From: Jimgerdemannia flammicorona
Taxonomy: Eukaryota > Mucoromycota > Endogonomycetes > Endogonales > Endogonaceae
Assembly: GCA_003990745.1 (NCBI GenBank)
Contig: RBNI01005624.1
Coordinates: forward strand, 1 to 12,326
DNA: 12,326 nt
Reading direction: 5' to 3'
This document shows, in pieces, positions 1-6,857 of the stretch; positions within the stretch are counted from its first letter, which is position 1; every line of letters begins with the position of its first letter. A program made the position numbers and the translations under genes. A model generated the notes under the pieces. The model saw only the letters and a list, made by a program, of their open reading frames with translations, had not been told where the DNA came from and made no database searches.

Positions 1-17
1 AAAAAAAAAAAAAAAAA
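1..17. repeat. Poly(A) run at window edge
   Basis: Seventeen consecutive A residues open the window. They could be the tail of a plus-strand retroelement lying to the left, or simple low-complexity DNA. The adjoining 0.8 kb has no CpG, as expected for old repeat DNA, which mildly favours the tail reading. The sequence to the left is needed to decide. Confidence 0.6.
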
Positions 18-189
18 TGATGACAAACTTAGAGGAGATGCTATAGATGAATGAGGCTGTTTGTCTTGTTATAACTTGAAGTAAGTTCTCTAATATCTTC
101 CTCCATCATGGTTGAAGTTTTGTAAATTGCTGATGATATAATAGCTATAGTCATAGCTCTTGATGGTATCATTAAGCTTCCAAACATAA

Positions 190-1247
190 TTAGTTAATAG
201 CTTTGAGATTAGTATTATAGCTCAAGACTAAAATTACAAGGTTATACTGAGCTTCTAATAAAAAAATAATAATAGCATTTATATAATTAATTATAGTAGA
301 AGAAAAATTTTCAATATATGACAAATTTGCCTTACTGTCCTGCTACCCATTGAATGTGTTATCATCCATTGGAAGTGTTATGTTAAAATAAATGCCTTCT
401 TCAAAATCAATGCATGATAGTTATCTGACTAATTACTTTCTTCTTCCACACACCAGGTAATTTCCAGGAAAAATTTTCAGACATCATGATAGTTCTATGG
501 CACCAGCTTGCACAACATCAGCTACAGCAGAGGCATACTCAACAGCTTCATTGTTGTGAACCACCCTCCATGGTGCCAAGAACTATAGGCAAATGTTCAT
601 TTGTATAGGAGTATGTAGGCCAGCTAATTGGAATTTTCTGAAATTTTAAATGTTTAAAATTTGAAGTGCACAAGCATTAGGAAAGTTGGTTGCAGTTTAG
701 GCCTGCTCACTATCATCATTATATATTGAATCCCCTCCAAGGGTGGATCATTTTCCAATGTACCATCCACCACCTTGTTATGCTCACCATATTCAATCTG
801 TACAATGGGTTGATATTGGGTTGATCTCACACTTTGCTCTTCGCATCCATCCTGGTTTTGTCCTATTTTAATTCGACACATATGGCTTACCTAGGCATCT
901 ATAGCAAAAAATCATTTGCTCGGGTTACTAGTTAACAAGGTGTAAGGCACGTGTTGGATGAAGCATCAAACATTAACCTCAATGGTGGCATCTTAATCTC
1001 AAAGTCCCGATGGTGACGTCACAGTAGTCAGCATTTTTGTGGATTATTTGGATGGTGTGGCGCACTAATTACCAATTTGACCCTTTGGAGTCATGATATT
1101 TTGGTACAAAGCATGCTCTTTTCTTACAATAGAATGAGATAGTTCACACATTGTAATTGTTTGAGAAGAGACCGGCGCAAATCCAAAAACAACAACAATA
1201 TTAATAATGGACCCTTTTAATGTACACCAGTGTTGATTGGAGTGCAT
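190..1247 (-). pseudogene. Decayed minus-strand coding relic, family unknown
   Basis: Protein-like stretches follow one another on the minus strand. A frame beginning at ATG 1247 reads 60 codons to 1065 (it includes SHSIVRKEHALYQNIMTPKG). The same frame resumes at ATG 881 and reads 75 codons to 654 (it includes VVDGTLENDPPLEG). A second frame from about 576 to 190 includes VVHNNEAVEYASAVADVV and FEEGIYFNITLPMDDNTFNG, broken by stops at 486, 435, 423 and 345. The frame change falls between 654 and 576. Positions 1-841 have no CpG, the sign of an old methylated repeat. I do not recognise the family; a DNA transposon ORF is one guess. Some of the short open stretches could be chance, but their order on one strand argues for a real broken gene. 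Confidence 0.4.
1013..1022. promoter_or_regulatory. CRE-like palindrome
   Basis: A perfect 10-base palindrome, GTGACGTCAC, contains TGACGTCA, the consensus for ATF/CREB-type bZIP factors. An E-box palindrome CACGTG (948-953, bHLH type) lies about 60 bases away. Both lie within the decayed relic on a stretch that still has CpG. No gene that they would control is recognisable, and either may be chance. Confidence 0.15.
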
Positions 1248-1346
1248 ATAATTACATTATATGTCAAGCAGAAATAAAAACTCTTTGAATTTTCGAGTAT
1301 TGCATTATACCCAGTCCGAAATTTGGATTAGTATTTATGTTGATGT

Positions 1347-1370
1347 TTTTTTTTTTCTTTTTTTCTTAAT
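1347..1370. repeat. T-rich homopolymer tract
   Basis: A run of T broken only by two C residues, followed by TTAAT. It is low-complexity DNA. It could mark the poly(A) of a minus-strand retro-insertion, but no element body is seen beside it. Confidence 0.5.
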
Positions 1371-1446
1371 TTAGCTTACCTGGCCAATAAATATGTGTGA
1401 TACAGGGCTATAATATAACGTCAAAGGTCTCCTGAATATCCATTTA

Positions 1447-1475
1447 TATATTATATTATATTTTATTTTATTTAG
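1447..1475. repeat. AT-only simple repeat
   Basis: A stretch of A and T only, made of ATATT and ATTTT units, ending at TTTAGAATG. It is microsatellite-like, with no flanking structure. Confidence 0.6.
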
Positions 1476-2221
1476 AATGCCTCACAACCTATTAGAACTT
1501 CTAAATGTTGGGTTCAAATGAAAATTAAACACCACTGTCAATGTCCAAACTAGTTAAACTGTCGAGATGCATCGTATCTCGCTCATCCACCCTAAAGGCT
1601 CGCTGGACGTATGTACGTTGTCAATATTATTGGGGTGTTTTTTGGGGATGAAGAGACTGTCAGTCGTCTATGAAGCCATGTGGGAGCAATGAATCCACGA
1701 TTGAAGGTTAGAACAGCAAGCCAGAACTCGACACCACGAAAAAGAAATAGTCATTCACCTGAAGAGGCGACTTGTTCTTTGATGTCTAAATTAATGCATA
1801 ACAAATGTACGGGACAGTCAGCAGCAAGACAATATATATATTTGAAAAAATTTAAAAAAATTTCTCAAAAATTAATACGTTATGAAACGCCAAAATAGCA
1901 AATGCCCAACCAACCAAACTCGTCAAGCACCTCCAGTCCCACCTCTCAAAGGACTTGCCAAGTTCCTTTGATGCAGACTGATCCACGAACTCGAGTTCAC
2001 CTGCCTGATTAGCCCCGCGGTAAAGATGGCCCAGTACACGTTGACCACGCCAAGTAATTGACTTTGTGGTGGTCAAGCGGGTCAATGTTCTTCTCTTCCA
2101 TGAGCCGTCGCTGCCTAGCATATTGAAGAATGTTTGGTGTCTCTCATGCAGGAGAGAGGTTACACCCTGGGGTGGGTGGTTGTGGAGGGGCGATGGGTGG
2201 GTTAAGGAAGTTTTGAATCAA

Positions 2222-2434
2222 ATGGAGTGGTGGAGAGTTTATCGCCGTTGTGAAAAGGACTACCAGTACAAGAAAAGGAGCTTCAATCCCCAAAAGATGA
2301 GAAAAAAATGGGAGCAAATTGATGGCATTTCAGAAATCAACCTATCAGACTCAAGAAATAAAACGAACAATGCCGACCTCCCTGCACTCCTCAATATTTT
2401 CCTTCCAATGTGTTTCTCGGCACAGTATCAATAA
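2222..2434 (+). CDS. Doubtful small ORF
   Basis: A 70-codon frame runs from ATG 2222 to a stop at 2432-2434; the same frame is open without an ATG back to 2066. The product is basic and aromatic-rich at the start (MEWWRVYRRCEKDYQYKKRS). No domain, signal peptide or membrane segment is visible, and no flanking intron or promoter supports it. This is the longest plus-strand open frame in the first 4 kb, but that length is within reach of chance. Confidence 0.12.
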   Translation: MEWWRVYRRCEKDYQYKKRSFNPQKMRKKWEQIDGISEINLSDSRNKTNNADLPALLNIFLPMCFSAQYQ

Positions 2435-3220
2435 ACCCATAATAATACTCGCCAATGACCACATCGTTGCCCTATTTCAAATGCCTAAACACCATCCCGA
2501 CTGATCCCAACCTCCCCCGATCTCCACCCTAGTTACCCACCTCTGCGCGCTCTTCCCATGGACACCAGCCATCTGCTCTTCACTCTCATCCTCCTCCTCT
2601 CCTCCCTTTTCTCATCCTCCCTCGACCCTTAACTTAGACATTCTTTACGTTCTCTCTCCAGAAACATTCTGACTCCCTTTCTATACAAAGTTATCATCCT
2701 TCGGCCTGGTATCAGCAACCCACAGTCCCGCCGCATCAGGAAGTACATCCCTGCAGGTCAATATACAAGTCTTCGGCAGCCCTCAACCCGGCCTTCAACA
2801 GGTCCTGGAATTGGGGGGTTACGTGCCCTGAAGATTAACGACTGAGACTCTTGGGTGCTGTAGAGCGACTGGAAGAGAATAGCAAGATAAATTGGGATGC
2901 TTGTCTAGACAGCGGTGGAGACTGGGTCGATAACCGAGTAGCTGATATCAGAGTAGTGTCTTTGAAACCAAGTGTGTCGAAAAAGAAGCGGGCCAAACAT
3001 CAGCATCGTTGCTACCTCATGTAGATTAGCATGCCATCCTTCCAAACGGGGAAGTGAGAGCACGCGGCACGTTCTAGAGCTCGAAAATAGTACGTTTTGA
3101 CGATGTGATGAATTGGGCGTTTGGTGTAGCATTTTCCTTCAGGTTAATTTACTGAGAGGAGGGAAAAGGAAGGTGGTGATGATCATGTGTGAGCGAGTAC
3201 AATATTACTGCTAGTAGATG
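2435..3220. other. Intergenic with pyrimidine-rich tract
   Basis: No recognisable gene. Positions about 2500-2670 are pyrimidine-rich on the plus strand, as often seen just upstream of fungal genes, but no long ORF follows. Short protein-like pieces occur on both strands: 52 open plus-strand codons ending near 2830, and a 75-codon minus-strand frame from 3132 to 2905. CpG is present, so this is not part of the decayed repeat DNA. A gene broken by introns could hide here; I cannot assemble one with confidence. Confidence 0.4.
2558..2632 (+). CDS. 25-codon ORF resembling a signal peptide
   Basis: ATG 2558 opens 24 codons before TAA 2630-2632. The peptide has a short polar start (MDTSHLL), a hydrophobic core (LFTLILLLSSLF) and a Ser-rich end, which is the shape of a secretory signal peptide. 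It ends at once, so it could be the first exon of a secreted protein with an unseen donor site, an upstream ORF, or chance translation of a CTC/TCC-rich tract. A CT-rich run makes Leu and Ser codons by default, which weakens the case. Confidence 0.15.
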   Translation: MDTSHLLFTLILLLSSLFSSSLDP

Positions 3221-3221
3221 A

Positions 3222-3285
3222 GTGAGATTTTGATACGTATGCCCACTCAAACACATAAGTTTTTCCCTCTAACCAATTCAATCAG
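3222..3285 (+). other. Candidate fungal-type intron
   Basis: A GTGAGA donor at 3222 or a GTATGC donor at 3237, a CTAAC branch-site match at 3269-3273 and a CAG acceptor at 3283-3285 give an intron of 64 or 49 nt, the usual size in basidiomycetes. Branch-to-acceptor spacing is about 13 nt. A pyrimidine run (TTTTTCCCTCT) lies just before the branch site. The upstream exon is not clear, because stop codons lie close to both donors in some frames. Confidence 0.25.
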
Positions 3286-3449
3286 TCGAGCTCACCTCCA
3301 GGGGGACATTCACAACAGTCACGCACGTTCTTCCTGTGACAATCTGCCAGGCCCTTAGTTATCAATATCCTCCTCTGCAGGTCCTTAACAATGTCTCGCA
3401 GGTTCGCTATAATGTGATAGTCAAGTCAAGGTGGTGGCAGTCGGCATAG
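3286..3449 (+). CDS. Candidate terminal exon, unknown protein
   Basis: Following the intron-like segment, a frame is open through to TAG 3447-3449 (about 54 codons) and reads like protein, for example HVLPVTICQALSYQYPPLQV and NVSQVRYNVIVKSRWW. It has no ATG at its start, so it would have to be an exon. The antisense strand, codon-in-phase, is also open from 3425 to 3285 (47 codons, including LRDIVKDLQRRILITKGLAD) and looks just as protein-like, so strand is uncertain. I do not recognise either product. CpG content is normal, so this stretch is not part of the decayed repeats. Confidence 0.22.
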
Positions 3450-3540
3450 AGGTGTTTTCTGCCCAATTCATCAGCGGGGCGGTCCCGCCATGGTTCCATC
3501 TAACGAGGTGGGAGGGTGGGAGGTGTCGGATAGCAGTGGT

Positions 3541-3598
3541 GTTGTGTGGTTCTGGTGGGGGTTTCAGATGTTGTGTGGTTCTGGTGGGGGATTCAGAC
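3541..3598. repeat. 29-bp tandem direct repeat, two copies
   Basis: Two adjacent 29-base units (3541-3569 and 3570-3598) differ at only two positions. Each begins GTTGTGTGGTTCTGGTGGGG. The unit is not a multiple of three, so it shifts frame between copies, which argues against a coding repeat. It looks like a recent replication-slippage duplication. Confidence 0.85.
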
Positions 3599-3599
3599 A

Positions 3600-4033
3600 A
3601 GGGCTTCCATGATAGAATATTATAATGCACTGGAATTCATTGTTTAAGGATATCATTTCCGCATTTGGTGGTGTTAGCCGTCAAATTAATTTGAATTGTA
3701 ATGGCTACTATGAAATAGATGTTGAGACTGTGATGTCACCAGAGTAAGGCATCACCATCAAACCATTGAGGCCCACAAGCCATTGTCATCATCACAGCAC
3801 TCCATCCAATGAGCAGTTGTACACTTGTTGGAAATTTTCAATCTGACACCAAACTACTGCATTGCATAATTTTTCTCTCACCCCCACCATAATGACTAGA
3901 TCTGGACGTCCAATGTGCTCCTGTCTTCTGGCTGTGGGTCTCTATATGCGGGATACTAGTCTTTCTGATGTGCTTTTGTCTTGTGGCTTTAGATGGACTT
4001 TGTACTTAGGATATCAGAATAGGCTTTAAAGAG
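3600..4033. other. Intergenic, nothing recognised
   Basis: No ORF or RNA gene is supported. CpG thins out from about 3720 (none in 3721-3900), so composition begins to resemble the repeat-derived block that follows. Two similar phrases lie near each other (around 3925-3975, each with CTTNTG and GTCTTNTGGCT), a possible short imperfect duplication of about 50 bases. Confidence 0.35.
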
Positions 4034-5235
4034 TGCCGGGGTGGGATAGGGTGGCAGGAACTATAAATATACAGCTGGAAATAAAATAATTAAATAATAA
4101 TAAAAATTTTATTAGATTTTCCAAATATAGATAACAATGGACCGGTCTTGTAATATGGTAAATGAGAAAAAAGTTCAATGTTAATTGTTGTTTACAACAA
4201 TCTATCATCCATACTGCTAAGTTATTATCTGTCTACAAATATTCATATATTCATTCAACAGATAGTTATTGTATAGTCTTAGAGTACTATTCTTAGGTAT
4301 CTCAGTTATCACTCCAGTGACTATCAGCAACCAGCAAGATCTTCTTACTGTCTAACTTGATACTTCTACTGAATTGTTCTCTAATTATCCTACCTCCTGT
4401 CTTTATAGAATTATGAATGTCTGACCTTCTGAGAGGACTCACTACTTACAAACCATACTCCTTAAAAAGGTCAATGAAGCTCTTACCAAGCTGGAGTTTA
4501 TATATGCAGTATTGAGCCCAGAGATGATACCAATAGAGGAGCAGGTGGTGGCTGAGTTTGAGCTACTAAAAAAGATAGATAAAGTGCTAGAAGATATATA
4601 GAAGTAGAGAAGAAGATAGAAGCTATTGGTAGATGAGATGTAAATAGTAACTGAATAAATAAGCAAACCCAAAAAGTAGTATACTGAAGCAATCAAGACT
4701 GGTGTAATATATAGTATACTGACCAAAATTAGTTAGAAACAGTTTTCCTCTATCTCCTTTAACCTTGGCTTGGACTTTGCCCTCTTCTCCTCTTGGACTT
4801 CTGCTCTTCTCTCTTTTTTATCTATTTTATAATTTGATAAATTATGTGAATTCTCTAAGTATAATAGTAGAGTATATAGATAATAAAGATAAGGTCCGGG
4901 CTCTATATCTTTTCTCCATTATAATTCATCTTATTATAATAATTTTTACATAATTTTTGGAGAAAGATAACTAGAACATAATAATATATAAGAGTTCTGA
5001 TAGGTCTGCTAGATTGGACATATTTAGAGCCTTTAGTTGGCAATATATCAGAAGGGGCTACAGTATGGAGGTAGGCTTTTTCAGCAGTAAGAATAGTTAG
5101 AGATGGCCTGAAGAACAGCTGGTATCTGGTAGAAATAAGGGCAAATAGGGGTTTATGAGTTTTACCAATATAGTAAAAATGATAGAGTGACTAGTAGATA
5201 CTTAGACCAGTGATATGGTTTTGCCCTTATGAACT
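4034..5235 (+). mobile_element. AT-rich decayed repeat, possible LTR-element relic
   Basis: This block is AT-rich, rich in TpA and nearly free of CpG, as expected of an old, mutation-scarred transposable element. A TATA-like box (TATAAATA, 4062-4069) lies near its left end. About 350 bases later ATG 4413 opens a broken coiled-coil ORF that could be a gag-like product. That order would suit a 5' LTR followed by gag. However, I see no paired LTR, no clear primer-binding site and no protease, reverse transcriptase or integrase motifs. Positions about 4835-5235 hold no readable frame. The class is a guess; the repeat nature is better supported. Confidence 0.3.
4413..4832 (+). pseudogene. Broken coiled-coil ORF, possibly gag-like
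   Basis: One plus-strand frame from ATG 4413 to TAA 4830-4832 gives about 139 codons. It carries stops at 4422 (TGA), 4599, 4605, 4617, 4677, 4734 (TAG), 4641 and 4656 (TAA). The middle is a convincing amphipathic helix: EEQVVAEFELLKKIDKVLED is followed by a charged stretch in which three TAG codons alternate with Lys/Arg, just where Gln (CAG) would be expected. No indel is needed over the best part, so decay by C-to-T change is likely. The antisense of 4735-4815 also reads as a charged Lys/Glu/Arg helix, so the end of the frame may be a shadow of something on the other strand. Family unknown. Confidence 0.4.
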
Positions 5236-5240
5236 TGTTT

Positions 5241-6160
5241 GCAATCCTGAGGTTATACAACTTTCTAGTAATACTTTCAATACCATTTTTGGAGAAAAGA
5301 TACTAGTATTATGGTGAACAACAAGTGTTCTGAGGTATATACTAGACAGGGTGACTCTGGTACATTCAACTAGCAGTATTTGGGAGGGGCTCCAGCTTGA
5401 GGGGAGGTATGAGGGGCCTGCTGGTAGGAGGATATAGTAGGGGAGGGGGCAGTGCTGGAGGCCAGGAGACAGAGAGGGTAAGCTTCACAGAGAAGGTGAA
5501 GGGGGGTCAGCAGGGAGCTGGGCTGGAGAGTTGACTGAGGAGTGATAAGGCAATGGTGAAGGATACAGAGCAGAGGCATTGAGAGAGAGCTCCTCTGGGA
5601 GGCCAGAGCAGTGGGACCAGTGGTATAGTAGCTGATGGGGTGAATACTGATGAGAGTATAATGAGCAATCTGAAAAAAAATCCAGATGAGACTACTGATG
5701 GTAAACTAAGTAGTGGGATGGGCATAAGGCCTAGTGACCTAGCTGATAGTGTAATAGAACTGGTGGTGGCACCATTACTCAAGAAGTCAATCTCTGAATT
5801 TGCAGTCACTCTTTGCTTTAGGAGCTTAGCAATGATGACAAAAATGGTTCTGTAGCTAATTACAAAATAGGTGAGGGTGGTATAACTCCTGGTGAAGAGA
5901 GTGCCTACAGTGACTGCTGTAGAGATGAGGAGGAGAGTTGAGGAGGTCATAGCTGAATATAAAGAGGTGGTTGATATAGGGTTTAGGTTTGGAAAGAGAC
6001 CACCTTCTGAACAGAAGATATTGATATCTAGTTCAGCTAGCAGGGAGAGAGGCTACTGGTAAAGCTTATGATTGGCCTTCAGTGATGATGTGGAGAGCCT
6101 TTATATATAAGGTGACAAGAGTAAAGGTGAGTGAGGAGGAGGAGGAGAATCTGTCATATC
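5241..6160 (+). pseudogene. LINE 5' leader and ORF1 fragment, copy 1
   Basis: This is the oldest of three head-to-tail copies of the LINE 5' end. The leader (5241-5310) matches the leaders at about 6164 and 6713. Frame 0 then reads a Gly/Arg-rich start, a VSFTEKVK box at 5478 matching MTFADKVR of copy 3, and an open run 5580-5852 containing SNLKKNPDE and RPSDLADS. It continues past stops (first at 5853) into EYKEVVDIGFR, then in a shifted frame TGKAYDWPSVMMW and VSEEEEENL, all with counterparts in copy 3 ORF1. About 70 codons present in copy 3 (roughly 7400-7550) are missing near 5930. The copy ends at about 6160 where the next leader begins. It has no CpG at all. Confidence 0.75.
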
Positions 6161-6710
6161 TCTTTTACCAGTAATATTCAGGTGACACAAGACTCAGATA
6201 ACACTTTTTGCAACATTTTGGTAAATAGAGATTATTAGCATAGACAGTAACAAATATACTAGTGAGCATAGTAGCCAGGGAGACAGCAGTTCCTTCAACT
6301 GACAGTATGTAGAGAGAAGGCAGAGAGATGGTTTGGGGATGCCAGGGCCTTCTATGGCTGGTTGTAGTGTTGGTGGTGGAGGGAGGAGTGGATTGAGACA
6401 ACAATGAGGGGAGAGAACAATCTTTGCTGACAAGATCAAGATGGAGAGAATGACATCTGGTCTGGATAGTTGGTTGGAACTGAGAAAGGTGTCAACAACT
6501 ACTATTGGGAGATAGAGAGAAGCCCCCATGGGAGGGTTGGACAGTAGGGGGAGGGGGGTAGTAGAGGCTGGAGATATGACTGCTGATAGAGCTGTAACTA
6601 GAGATCTGAAAAAAAATCCAGATGTGATGGGAGTTGGTAGATCAGGACAGAGAGAGGGTACAAGACCTGGGGATCTAGCAGATGGCATGACAGACATGGT
6701 GCCGCAACCA
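6161..6710 (+). pseudogene. LINE 5' leader and ORF1 fragment, copy 2
   Basis: The second copy has a leader starting about 6161-6164 (ATTCAGGTGACACAAG at 6176), an ORF1 start region near 6315, an IFADKIKM box at about 6420 matching MTFADKVR, and WLELRKVSTTT matching WLELGKVSATT of copy 3. A stop (TAG) follows at about 6513. The frame then continues EAPMGG, DLKKNPDVMG and TRPGDLADGM. It ends at about 6705, at the codon region where copy 3 reads DGVTGLMAAP, and the third leader begins. Spacing from leader to the FADK box (about 257 nt) agrees with copies 1 (240) and 3 (260). There is no CpG before 6703. Confidence 0.75.
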
Positions 6711-6712
6711 CC

Positions 6713-6857
6713 CTTTCACTGATAACATTCAGGTGACACAAACTTCAGACAACACTTTTGACAACATTTTCAATTATTGGTGTTATCAACATGGTAAGCA
6801 ACAAGCATTCTGGTGAGCATACTGGGCAGGGGGGCCCCAGTGCCTTTGACTGGCAAC
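6713..6857 (+). promoter_or_regulatory. LINE 5' untranslated leader with probable internal promoter
   Basis: About 145 bases precede the likely ORF1 start and are shared by the three copies (from about 5241, 6164 and 6713). Conserved points are CAGGTGACACAA, an ACACTTTT-type box and ATTCTGGTGAGCATAC. An ATG at 6791 (ATGGTAAGCAAC) matches ATG 5311 in copy 1 but is not in frame with the rest of ORF1; it could be an upstream start, and GTAAGC also resembles a splice donor. LINEs of this kind generally carry their promoter inside the leader, so promoter activity is inferred from the class and not from a motif. Confidence 0.4.

Larger units (their letters stand above)
1248..2065. other. Intergenic, no gene recognised
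   Basis: No reading frame here resembles a known protein. Composition is ordinary: 1561-1620 alone has six CpG, unlike the repeat-derived blocks. It holds a T-rich tract (about 1347-1370), an ATATT-type simple repeat (about 1447-1475) and an A-rich tract (about 1844-1875). Short open stretches exist, such as 89 codons on the minus strand from 2121 to 1852 and about 35 codons on the plus strand near 1882-1990. They overlap each other and carry no motif, so I leave them uncalled. Confidence 0.5.

Noticed and set aside
1500..1530. GGTTCAAAT resembling a tRNA B box
   Set aside because: No A box at the right spacing and no cloverleaf could be drawn.
3421..3630. ORFs on both strands over the 29-bp repeat
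   Set aside because: The 29-bp unit shifts frame between copies, the translations are low complexity, and each is explained by the lack of A/T-rich stops in this G-rich segment.
4442..4726. Minus-strand ORF of 94 codons, hydrophobic
   Set aside because: It is antisense to the plus-strand coiled-coil frame (VAEFELLKKIDKVLED); hydrophobic Ser/Leu/Tyr content is what the reverse of a charged helix gives.
6194..6697. Minus-strand ORF of 167 codons
   Set aside because: Antisense of LINE copy 2. The equivalent antisense ORFs in copies 1 (5507-5950) and 3 arise from the same skew; sense-strand homology among copies explains the region.
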